14,719 nt of DNA from an uncultured Cloacibacillus sp. (GTDB taxonomy: Bacteria; Synergistota; Synergistia; Synergistales; Synergistaceae): positions 1 through 14,719 of the forward strand of contig UQVV01000022.1 of the NCBI GenBank assembly GCA_900544635.1, given 5' to 3'. Shown here piece by piece: positions 8,760 through 14,297 of this stretch (positions within the stretch are counted from its first letter, which is position 1; every line of letters begins with the position of its first letter). The translations under genes and the position numbers were made by a program. The notes beneath the pieces were generated by a model, which saw only the letters and a list, made by a program, of their open reading frames with translations, was not told the DNA's origin and did no database searches.

Positions 8760-8796
8760 AACGCCGGAGCGAGGACGACAGCCTCGCTCCGGCGTT
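8760..8796. terminator. Strong bidirectional terminator between convergent genes
   Basis: A perfect 15-bp stem (8760-8774 paired with 8782-8796) with a seven-base loop is flanked by A-rich sequence on the left and CTTTCGTACTTTTT on the right. It serves both the rightward reductase and the leftward RpiR gene. The 126-base convergent gap holds nothing else I can support. Confidence 0.93.
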
Positions 8797-8819
8797 CTTT
8801 CGTACTTTTTGCGGCGCGC

Positions 8820-9686
8820 TTAATATTTCAGTCCGAATATCGGGTGGAAGATTCTCTCGTCGTGGAGGAACTGCGCCTGCTCGTCGAAGGACTTCTTCGC
8901 CTCGTCGCCGAGCGAGACGGCGAGCGACGACGTGAGCACGTGCGTGAGGAAGATGGGGCCGATGATGCTGCTGCCGAAGGTCGGGCTGTTGGCGGAGACG
9001 TTGATCTGGAGCTCTGCGAAGCGGCAGACCGGCGCGGCCGCGCTGTCGGTCATCGTGATGACCTTCGCGCCGTTGCGGTGCGCTATCTCGACGGACTCCG
9101 TGACCTCGACCGCGTAGCTCGGCAGCTCGCAGACTATCACGATGTCGCCCTCGCGGACGCTGCGCACCTGCTCCCAGAGCGAGAGGCCGCCGCGGCGGCA
9201 GAGGAGCGCGCGGCATCCCATGACGGTGAGGCGTATCTGCATCAGCTCCATTACGAGCGACGAGATGCCCCAGCCTATGCAGTAGATGTTGTTCGCACCC
9301 TTGACCATCTCGCAGAACTTGTCGATGTCTGCGGGGACGAGCTGCGCCATCGTGTCGTCGAGGTTCGCGTGCTCGGCCTTGAAGATGCTGTCGGGGAACG
9401 AGTCGTTCGAGCTGACGGCGCGCGCGAGCAGCGCGGCGGGATTTATCTGCTCGAGGATGGTCTTCTGAAGGCAGGCCTTGAGCTCAGCGTAGCCCGAGAA
9501 GCCGAGCATCTGCGCGACGCGCACGAGCTGCGCCTTCGAAACCTTGAGCTCGTCGGCTATGTCTCCGATAGAGCGGAAGGACGCTTCTCTCATGTTGGCG
9601 AGGAGATACTCCGCGACGCGGCGCGCCTTGTTAGGCATTGTATGCGCTTTTTCCATTAAAAGGTTCTGTAACTGAGTACTGTCCAT
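8820..9686 (-). CDS. RpiR/MurR-family transcriptional regulator (HTH + SIS domain)
   Basis: A 288-residue regulator of the RpiR family. The N-terminal helix-turn-helix domain spans about residues 1-77 (ARRVAEYLLANMREASFRSI, IADELKVSKAQLVRVAQMLGFSGYAELK). The C-terminal SIS sugar-phosphate-binding domain spans about 125-255 (NNIYCIGWGISSLVMELMQIRL, EGDIVIVCELPSYAVEVTESVEIA, GAKVITMTDS). Such proteins sense phosphosugars and control sugar or amino-sugar use, but no metabolic target lies nearby, so the ligand is unknown. The start has AAGGAG (9696-9701) nine bases upstream and a good promoter beyond it. This is the last gene with the Shine-Dalgarno, ATA-rich style of the left part of the window. 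Confidence 0.93.
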   Translation of the reverse strand: MDSTQLQNLLMEKAHTMPNKARRVAEYLLANMREASFRSIGDIADELKVSKAQLVRVAQMLGFSGYAELKACLQKTILEQINPAALLARAVSSNDSFPDSIFKAEHANLDDTMAQLVPADIDKFCEMVKGANNIYCIGWGISSLVMELMQIRLTVMGCRALLCRRGGLSLWEQVRSVREGDIVIVCELPSYAVEVTESVEIAHRNGAKVITMTDSAAAPVCRFAELQINVSANSPTFGSSIIGPIFLTHVLTSSLAVSLGDEAKKSFDEQAQFLHDERIFHPIFGLKY

Positions 9687-9755
9687 CTACCTACACTCCT
9701 TAAATTTTTCTCTGCTGTATGCGCTTCCTAAACTTATGTAGAATTTACTGAGATT

Positions 9756-9784
9756 AGTTTAATTTCTTTTTTTAGAGTTGTCAA
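9756..9784 (-). promoter_or_regulatory. Sigma70-type promoter of the RpiR gene
   Basis: On the minus strand a perfect TTGACA (9779-9784) and TAAACT (9756-9761) are 17 bases apart, giving a leader of about 60 bases to the RpiR start. It is the rightmost feature that clearly belongs to the left lineage. Confidence 0.75.
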
Positions 9785-9922
9785 CACAAGTCTAGTTTGT
9801 TTCGTGCGGGTTCACCAAAGCCGCGCGCGCATCGGCGGCGGTTTATGTGCGCGGGGAAAAGCGAAGCACGCCGACCGCGCGCGAACGAGCGGCGCCCGAA
9901 GGAGTCCGATCGACCGTCGCAG

Positions 9923-9955
9923 CAAAATTACAATAAAAAAAGCGAAACGGCAAAA
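9923..9955 (-). promoter_or_regulatory. Bacteroidota-type promoter with no gene behind it
   Basis: On the minus strand a -33 TTTTG (9951-9955) and a -7 TAATTTTG (9923-9930) are separated by 20 bases, a full match to the Bacteroidota pattern TTTG, 19-21 bases, TAnnTTTG. It points leftward, but the next leftward gene is RpiR, which has its own different-style promoter 170 bases on. Confidence 0.55.
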
Positions 9956-9991
9956 GCCGCAACGCCTCCGCCGCGAACACGCGCAAAACAT

Positions 9992-10019
9992 AGGGCCGCC
10001 CGGATATCCGGACAGCCCT
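9992..10019 (-). terminator. Hairpin terminator after DUF4251-like gene
   Basis: A 28-base inverted repeat lies 65 bases after the stop of the leftward gene. Read on the minus strand all 14 pairs form (two as G-U). Read on the plus strand the same two positions are C-A mismatches. That asymmetry supports function on the minus-strand transcript. Only a short TTTT follows, so termination strength is uncertain. Confidence 0.6.
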
Positions 10020-10083
10020 GCATCATTTCACTTTCACCGGTACGCCGACAGAGGTTCCACCCTCCGCCTCCGCGCTAACGCCG

Positions 10084-10656
10084 CTACAACGTTATGCCCT
10101 TGAATATGTTGGACTGATCGCGCGGGACGATCTCGCCATAGAGCGTAATGGTGTTGGAGTTGAGCGTGGGACTTATGCGCACCGAGGTGTTGTTGCCGCC
10201 CTTGGGTATGGTGAAGGTCACGGAGGCCGAGATCGCCCGTCCCATGACATTGATCGACAGTGTGGTATTGCCGCGCTTGTCGACACGTCGCTCGACGTTG
10301 ATTATACGTCCGTCGACCGTCACGCCGCCAACACCGTTCGGGCCGCCGCCGCTGTCCACGGGAGAGACCTGAATAAGCGCCTGATCACCCTTGACCGATA
10401 TGAAGTTCAGGTTGGAATATACTCTGGCCGTACCCCCTCGCTTGAATACCAGCATGTTGGCCTCAAAGACAAAATCCATGCTGTCGATTGCATTCATGGC
10501 CTCGACGTACGACAACGAATCCTGAATCTCGGCCATACGTTTTGCCATGGCCCGATCCTCGGCCGCCTGACGGCGTGCCGCGCGGCCGTTATCCTGTGCC
10601 ACTGCGGCCGACACGGCCGACGTGAGCATCATCAAAATCAATATAACCCGTTTCAT
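10084..10656 (-). CDS. DUF4251-like secreted protein (Bacteroidota)
   Basis: A 190-residue protein. A signal peptide is clear (MKRVILILMMLTSAVSAAVAQ, cleavage about residue 20-21). A charged helical stretch with RAARRQAAEDRAMAKRMAEI follows (about 25-45), then a beta-rich domain of about 130 residues ending FKGITL. The layout (signal, short charged helix, FVFEANMLVFKRGG, strands rich in Gly, Asn and Thr) resembles the DUF4251 family, found in Bacteroidota and of unknown function. There is no lipobox cysteine after the signal, so it is probably periplasmic. No Shine-Dalgarno site is seen, in keeping with Bacteroidota. It is divergent from the copper regulator, and I see no link between them. 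Family call is by resemblance, moderately sure. Confidence 0.8.
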   Translation of the reverse strand: MKRVILILMMLTSAVSAAVAQDNGRAARRQAAEDRAMAKRMAEIQDSLSYVEAMNAIDSMDFVFEANMLVFKRGGTARVYSNLNFISVKGDQALIQVSPVDSGGGPNGVGGVTVDGRIINVERRVDKRGNTTLSINVMGRAISASVTFTIPKGGNNTSVRISPTLNSNTITLYGEIVPRDQSNIFKGITL

Positions 10657-10724
10657 AGTTCGATAGTTTTACAACCTCTACGCAATATAAACGCCATACA
10701 CAGGCCCCATATTATATTTCCGAG

Positions 10725-10732
10725 CAAAAATA
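10725..10732 (-). promoter_or_regulatory. Candidate Bacteroidota -7 box for the DUF4251-like gene
   Basis: TATTTTTG on the minus strand matches TAnnTTTG and lies about 70 bases before the gene start. The nearest TTTG (10748-10751) is 15 bases upstream, shorter than the usual 19-21, so this is a weak call. Confidence 0.4.
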
Positions 10733-10794
10733 GCAACATCCGCGCCGCAAACGGTACATTGCGCACGCGGTTTCACATTTCGGGGTTTGTTTCG

Positions 10795-10802
10795 TATATT
10801 TG
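10795..10802 (+). promoter_or_regulatory. Bacteroidota -7 box of the HMA-AraC gene
   Basis: TATATTTG matches TAnnTTTG exactly, with a TTTC (10771-10774) 20 bases upstream as a near-match to the -33 element. It ends only four bases before the ATG at 10807, so the transcript should have almost no leader. Confidence 0.6.
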
Positions 10803-10806
10803 CAGC

Positions 10807-11406
10807 ATGACCGACCGTAAAGATACTCTCCCGACGGCCGCCGCGCCGCACACGACGCTGCGCATAGGCAACATGGTCTGCCCGCGCTGCATCATGGCCG
10901 TGCGTGCGCTGCTTGCCGAGGAGGGGTATGCGCAGACCGACGTCACGCTCGGGGCGGCGACGGTCGAGGGCGTAATCCCCGCCGGGAAGATCGAATCCAT
11001 ACGCCGGCGTCTCGAAGAGATAGGGTTCGTGCTCATAGACGATCCGCGCGAGGAACTGGCCGAGCGGCTCCGCACGGCCGTAATCGAGTTGGCACGCGGC
11101 GGCCGCATGAAACACAACCTCTCGGAGGAGATCGTCCGCCGCATGGGCCATGATTACAGTTCGCTCAGCAAGCTCTTCTCCTCGGTCTGCGGATGCACCA
11201 TCGAACGATACTTCATATTGCAGAAGATCGAACGCGCCAAGGAGCTGCTGCAGGACAGCACCCTGTCGCTGGGCGAGATAGCCGAACGGTTGGGATATTC
11301 GAGTACGGCCTACCTCAGCGCACAGTTCAAGAGCGTCGAGGGCCGCACCCCTACCGACTTCCGCCGTGACGACACCGCACGCCGCAAACCGATCGACGCG
11401 GTGTAA
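10807..11406 (+). CDS. HMA-AraC fusion regulator, likely copper sensor
   Basis: A 199-residue one-component regulator. Residues 15-78 form a heavy-metal-associated domain (HTTLRIGNMVCPRCIM, with the metal-binding pair Cys25-x-x-Cys28, ending EEIGFVLIDDP). Residues 85-187 form an AraC-type DNA-binding domain with two helix-turn-helix units (SEEIVRRMGHDYSSLSKLFSSV, and LSLGEIAERLGYSSTAYLSAQFKSVEGRTPTDF). Cu(I) bound by the CxxC would be the natural signal and the adjacent copA the natural target. This is inference from architecture and position; such proteins occur beside copper ATPases in Bacteroidota. I chose the ATG at 10807 because the upstream start at 10759 lies ahead of the promoter box. 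Cys128-Gly-Cys130 inside the DNA-binding domain is an unusual extra pair. Confidence 0.88.
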   Translation: MTDRKDTLPTAAAPHTTLRIGNMVCPRCIMAVRALLAEEGYAQTDVTLGAATVEGVIPAGKIESIRRRLEEIGFVLIDDPREELAERLRTAVIELARGGRMKHNLSEEIVRRMGHDYSSLSKLFSSVCGCTIERYFILQKIERAKELLQDSTLSLGEIAERLGYSSTAYLSAQFKSVEGRTPTDFRRDDTARRKPIDAV

Positions 11407-11460
11407 TCTAGCGCCACGCATCACGATATTCATCCGCTCACTCCTCAGAATCGACAACAC

Positions 11461-11489
11461 AATAATATTTGAGCGGGGAGAATAATATT
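11461..11489. promoter_or_regulatory. 20-bp-period direct repeat upstream of copA, candidate operator
   Basis: AATAATATT occurs at 11461-11469 and again at 11481-11489, exactly 20 bases apart, about two helical turns. AraC-type proteins often bind direct repeats at about this spacing. The second copy is also a palindrome (GAATA-A-TATTC). It lies about 75-100 bases upstream of the copA -7 box. Confidence 0.5.
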
Positions 11490-11494
11490 CATAG

Positions 11495-11520
11495 AAAAAT
11501 CCGAAAAAAATCTGAAAAAA
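11495..11520. other. Three phased A-tracts (predicted DNA bend)
   Basis: A-runs at 11495-11499, 11504-11510 and 11515-11520 have centres about 10 bases apart, the helical repeat. Such phasing bends DNA. The block lies between the direct repeat and the copA -7 box. Confidence 0.55.
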
Positions 11521-11560
11521 GAATCCACAATTCCGTAACAACGGCGGCAGCCTCCGCCAC

Positions 11561-11568
11561 TACCTTTG
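11561..11568 (+). promoter_or_regulatory. Bacteroidota -7 box of copA
   Basis: TACCTTTG matches TAnnTTTG exactly and lies 27 bases before the chosen copA ATG. A matching -33 TTTG is not seen at 19-21 bases upstream, which would fit a promoter that needs an activator. It also covers the alternative TTG start at 11566, arguing against that start. Confidence 0.6.
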
Positions 11569-11595
11569 TCACATAAAACAACAGATGACCATATC

Positions 11596-14214
11596 ATGAC
11601 AAAGGATAACGAATGCCGCCGTATATTTCCCGTGACGGGAATGAGCTGCGCCGCCTGCGCCACTCGCGTCGAGAAGACCATCGCACACACGAAAGGTGTT
11701 CGCAGCGCCGCCGTGAACTTCGCCGCCTCGGAGGTGACGGTCGAGTACGACAGCGACGCCTGCACGCCCGAGCAGCTGCGCGAGGCCGTACGCGAGGCCG
11801 GATACGATATTATATGTGACGATCCCGAACATGCCGCCGCCGAGGCCGAAGCGGCGCACGCCGCACACATGCGTTCGCTGCGCCGCCGCACCATCTGGGC
11901 CGCCGCACTGTCGCTGCTGCTCGTGGCGGCCGAGGTGCTGCTGCCGCACCGCATGGCAGGATATGTGGAGTGGATCATGGCTACACCCGTGGTCTTCATC
12001 CTCGGCCGCGGATTCTTCGTCGGGGCATGGCGCCAGCTGCGGCACCGCACGGCAAATATGGATACGCTCGTTGCGTGCAGTACGGGCATAGCATACCTGT
12101 TCAGCCTCTTCAACCTGCTCGCACCGCAATTCTGGCTCTCGCGCGGGGTCGAGCCGCACCTCTATTTCGAGTCATCGGCCGTAATCATAACATTCATACT
12201 TTTGGGCCGCTACATGGAGGATCGGGCCAAGCGCAACGCCTCCTCGGCCATCAGCCGTCTTATGGGCCTGCGGCCCAAGACCGTATGCAAGGTCGAGGCC
12301 GACGGCTCAAGGCACGACATTCCCGTTGACCGTATCGCCGCGGGGGATCTGATCCTGCTGCGCCCGGGCGAGCGCGTCGCCGCCGACGGAGTTGTCGAGC
12401 ACGGCTCCTCGTACGTCGACGAGAGCATGCTCAACGGCGAACCCGTCCCCGCCGCCAAAACCGAAGGCGACGCCCTCTATGCAGGCACGGTCAACGGCAA
12501 CGGTTCGCTCACGATGCGCGCCCGAACAGTGGGCAGCGACACCATGCTGATGCGTATCGTGCGCATGGTACACGATGCTCAGGGGAGCAAGCCCCCCGTA
12601 CAACGTCTGGCCGACCGCATAGCCGCCGTATTCGTACCGGTAATCATGGCCATAGCCTTCATCTCATTCCTTGCATGGATCATATTCGCACCCACGGAGG
12701 GCCTCTCGCACGGTATTCTGGCCATGGTGACCGTTCTCATCATAGCCTGCCCCTGCGCCTTGGGTCTGGCCACCCCCACGGCCATAATGGTGGGCATAGG
12801 CCGCGCAGCCGAACGCGGCATCCTGATCAAGGATGCCGAAAGCATCGAGACCGCCCGCACCATCGATACCGTCATCTTCGACAAGACGGGCACTCTCACC
12901 GAGGGCCGTCCCGAGGTGACCGATACGGCATGGTTCGGCGACGGACACGCCGCGGCCCACATACTGCTGGCCATAGAGCGGCTCTCGGACCATCCGCTGG
13001 CACAGGCTATCGTACACCACCTCGAGGCAGACGGCCATAACGTCACGGCTGCGGCCGCAATATCGGCCGCGGCGTTTGAGAATATCGTAGGGCGCGGCAT
13101 CACGGCCCGTGTCGGCGGCAAACGATATATTGCCGGCAACCGCGCCATGGTCATCGAGAGCGGGATAGATATCACACCGGATGCCGAGGCCGAAGCCTCA
13201 CGTCTCGAGGCCGACGGCAAGAGTGTCGTATGGTTCGCCGTCAGCGACATCACCGACGACGGCACACGCGACAAGGGCGGCGTTCTGGCCATAGCGGGCG
13301 TTACGGACCGCATACGCGAGGGTGCGCGCGAGGCCGTCGAGGCTCTCCGCTCGATGGGCATAGAGTCCGTGATGCTAACGGGCGACAACGCCGCCGCGGC
13401 ACAACGCGTGGCCCGCATGACGAGCATCACCACCTTCCGCGCCTCGATGCTGCCCCAGCAGAAAGCCGAATACCTGCAGGCGCTGCGTGCCGCAGGACAC
13501 CATACGGCAATGGCCGGCGACGGCATCAACGACAGCGCGGCGCTGGCCGAGGCCGACCTCGGCATAGCCATGGGCGGCGGCAGCGACATAGCCATCTCGG
13601 CCGCAGGCATGACAATCGTCGCGTCGGATCCGCGCAAGATAGCCGAAGCGGTACGTCTCTCGCAGCTCACCGTACGCACCATACGCCAGAATCTCTTCTG
13701 GGCATTCTTCTACAACATGATCGGCGTGCCCGTCGCCGCCGGCATACTCTACCCAATATGCGGATTCCTGCTCAACCCCATGATCGGAGGCGCAGCCATG
13801 GCTCTGAGCAGCGTATGCGTCGTGAGCAACAGTCTGCGTCTGCGCCGTCTCGACACACGTCCCGCAGCCCTGCGCCGTCCGACCACAAGCGGCAATGGAA
13901 CCGACGTCGTTCAATGCGTATCCGACATACATGCAGCCGCCGCAACGGCAACCGCAACGCCGTCACAACAAACCATACAACCACAAAAAGAGATTCATAA
14001 CATGAAAAAGAGATTCAACGTCGAAGGCATGATGTGCGACCACTGCCGCGCACATGTCGAAAAGGCCCTCAACTCGATCGAGGGCGTCAAGGCCGTCGTA
14101 ACGCTCTCGCCGGCCGAAGCCGAAGTGGAGTTCACCAATGGCGAGAAGTCGCTCGAAGAGCTTCAGAGTATCGTTACGGAGAAGGCAGGCGACTACCGCC
14201 TGAGCGAGAAATAG
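11596..14214 (+). CDS. copA: Cu(I)-exporting P1B-type ATPase CopA with C-terminal CopZ-like domain
   Basis: Pumps Cu(I) out of the cytoplasm using ATP. The 872-residue protein has an N-terminal HMA domain (about 10-72, GMSCAAC with Cys18 and Cys21), an eight-helix membrane region, actuator loop (LNGEP at 279-283; T is usual at the second place), the Cu(I) site Cys385-Pro-Cys387, the phosphorylation site Asp429 in DKTGT, HP at 466-467, GDGIND 641-646, and the YN (706-707) and MxxSS (735-739) of Cu(I) pumps. The pump normally would end near residue 751. Here the frame runs through about 50 residues of Ala/Thr/Gln-rich linker into a second HMA domain (803-872, Cys814 and Cys817). The ATG at 11596 is chosen because the TTG at 11566 lies in the promoter box. 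Confidence 0.96.
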   Translation: MTKDNECRRIFPVTGMSCAACATRVEKTIAHTKGVRSAAVNFAASEVTVEYDSDACTPEQLREAVREAGYDIICDDPEHAAAEAEAAHAAHMRSLRRRTIWAAALSLLLVAAEVLLPHRMAGYVEWIMATPVVFILGRGFFVGAWRQLRHRTANMDTLVACSTGIAYLFSLFNLLAPQFWLSRGVEPHLYFESSAVIITFILLGRYMEDRAKRNASSAISRLMGLRPKTVCKVEADGSRHDIPVDRIAAGDLILLRPGERVAADGVVEHGSSYVDESMLNGEPVPAAKTEGDALYAGTVNGNGSLTMRARTVGSDTMLMRIVRMVHDAQGSKPPVQRLADRIAAVFVPVIMAIAFISFLAWIIFAPTEGLSHGILAMVTVLIIACPCALGLATPTAIMVGIGRAAERGILIKDAESIETARTIDTVIFDKTGTLTEGRPEVTDTAWFGDGHAAAHILLAIERLSDHPLAQAIVHHLEADGHNVTAAAAISAAAFENIVGRGITARVGGKRYIAGNRAMVIESGIDITPDAEAEASRLEADGKSVVWFAVSDITDDGTRDKGGVLAIAGVTDRIREGAREAVEALRSMGIESVMLTGDNAAAAQRVARMTSITTFRASMLPQQKAEYLQALRAAGHHTAMAGDGINDSAALAEADLGIAMGGGSDIAISAAGMTIVASDPRKIAEAVRLSQLTVRTIRQNLFWAFFYNMIGVPVAAGILYPICGFLLNPMIGGAAMALSSVCVVSNSLRLRRLDTRPAALRRPTTSGNGTDVVQCVSDIHAAAATATATPSQQTIQPQKEIHNMKKRFNVEGMMCDHCRAHVEKALNSIEGVKAVVTLSPAEAEVEFTNGEKSLEELQSIVTEKAGDYRLSEK
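13985..14017 (+). repeat. 13-bp direct repeat flanking internal start
   Basis: AAAAAGAGATTCA is present at 13985-13997 and 14005-14017, 20 bases apart, with the internal ATG at 14002 between the copies. The first copy supplies a purine-rich stretch upstream of that ATG. Confidence 0.9.
14002..14214 (+). CDS. copZ: Possible free CopZ-like copper chaperone from internal start
   Basis: The last 70 codons of the copA frame encode a complete HMA copper chaperone starting MKKRFNVEGMMCDHC, with Cys12 and Cys15 as the Cu(I) pair of the free form. Seventy residues is the standard length for a stand-alone CopZ. The ATG at 14002-14004 has a purine-rich AAAGAG upstream (9 bases), and the preceding 60 bases are C/A-rich like a Bacteroidota leader and encode only low-complexity Ala/Thr/Gln. 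So this may be a separate gene whose upstream copA stop was lost, a product made in addition to the fusion, or only a domain. The sequence does not decide. This entry overlaps the copA entry by design. Confidence 0.45.
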   Translation: MKKRFNVEGMMCDHCRAHVEKALNSIEGVKAVVTLSPAEAEVEFTNGEKSLEELQSIVTEKAGDYRLSEK

Positions 14215-14241
14215 TATCTCGACCGAGCCTGCAAAACAAAA

Positions 14242-14273
14242 GACGGGAGTTTCCTTTATGGAAAGCTCCCGTC
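14242..14273. terminator. Bidirectional terminator between copA and the aldehyde dehydrogenase
   Basis: GACGGGAG-TTTCC and GGAAA-G-CTCCCGTC form a 13-pair stem with one bulged base and a five-base loop. ATCTTTCTT follows on the plus strand and TCTTTTGTTTTG on the minus strand, so it ends both convergent transcripts. Confidence 0.85.
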
Positions 14274-14297
14274 ATCTTTCTTGTGCCCGACCAGCAC

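Larger units (their letters stand above)
9785..10083. other. Gene-free junction region between the two sequence styles
   Basis: About 300 bases between the RpiR promoter and the DUF4251-like gene hold no gene I can support. Short rightward open stretches (from 9797 and 9804) are arginine-rich readings of GC-rich repeats with no ribosome site. The region contains an isolated Bacteroidota-type promoter (9923-9955, leftward) and a hairpin (9992-10019). The change of lineage must lie within about 9,790-9,920. No tRNA, rRNA, insertion-sequence end or attachment-site repeat is visible. Confidence 0.7.

Noticed and set aside
9797..10103. Two short rightward frames in the junction region
   Set aside because: They overlap each other in different frames, have no Shine-Dalgarno or promoter, and are mostly Arg/Ala/Pro runs. 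One runs through the hairpin and into the end of the DUF4251-like gene.
9795..10795. 11-base match GTTTGTTTCGT at 9795-9805 and 10785-10795, possible repeat at the join
   Set aside because: An 11-base match in low-complexity sequence over this distance can arise by chance, and it does not bound a mobile element or a sensible recombination product.
11566..11568. TTG as the copA start (ten codons longer)
   Set aside because: It lies inside the TAnnTTTG promoter box, so it would be upstream of the transcript start; the ATG at 11,596 is better.
13849..14001. Programmed frameshift site in copA, as in E. coli
   Set aside because: No frameshift is needed because the pump and chaperone are in the same frame, and I see no convincing slippery heptamer with a downstream structure.
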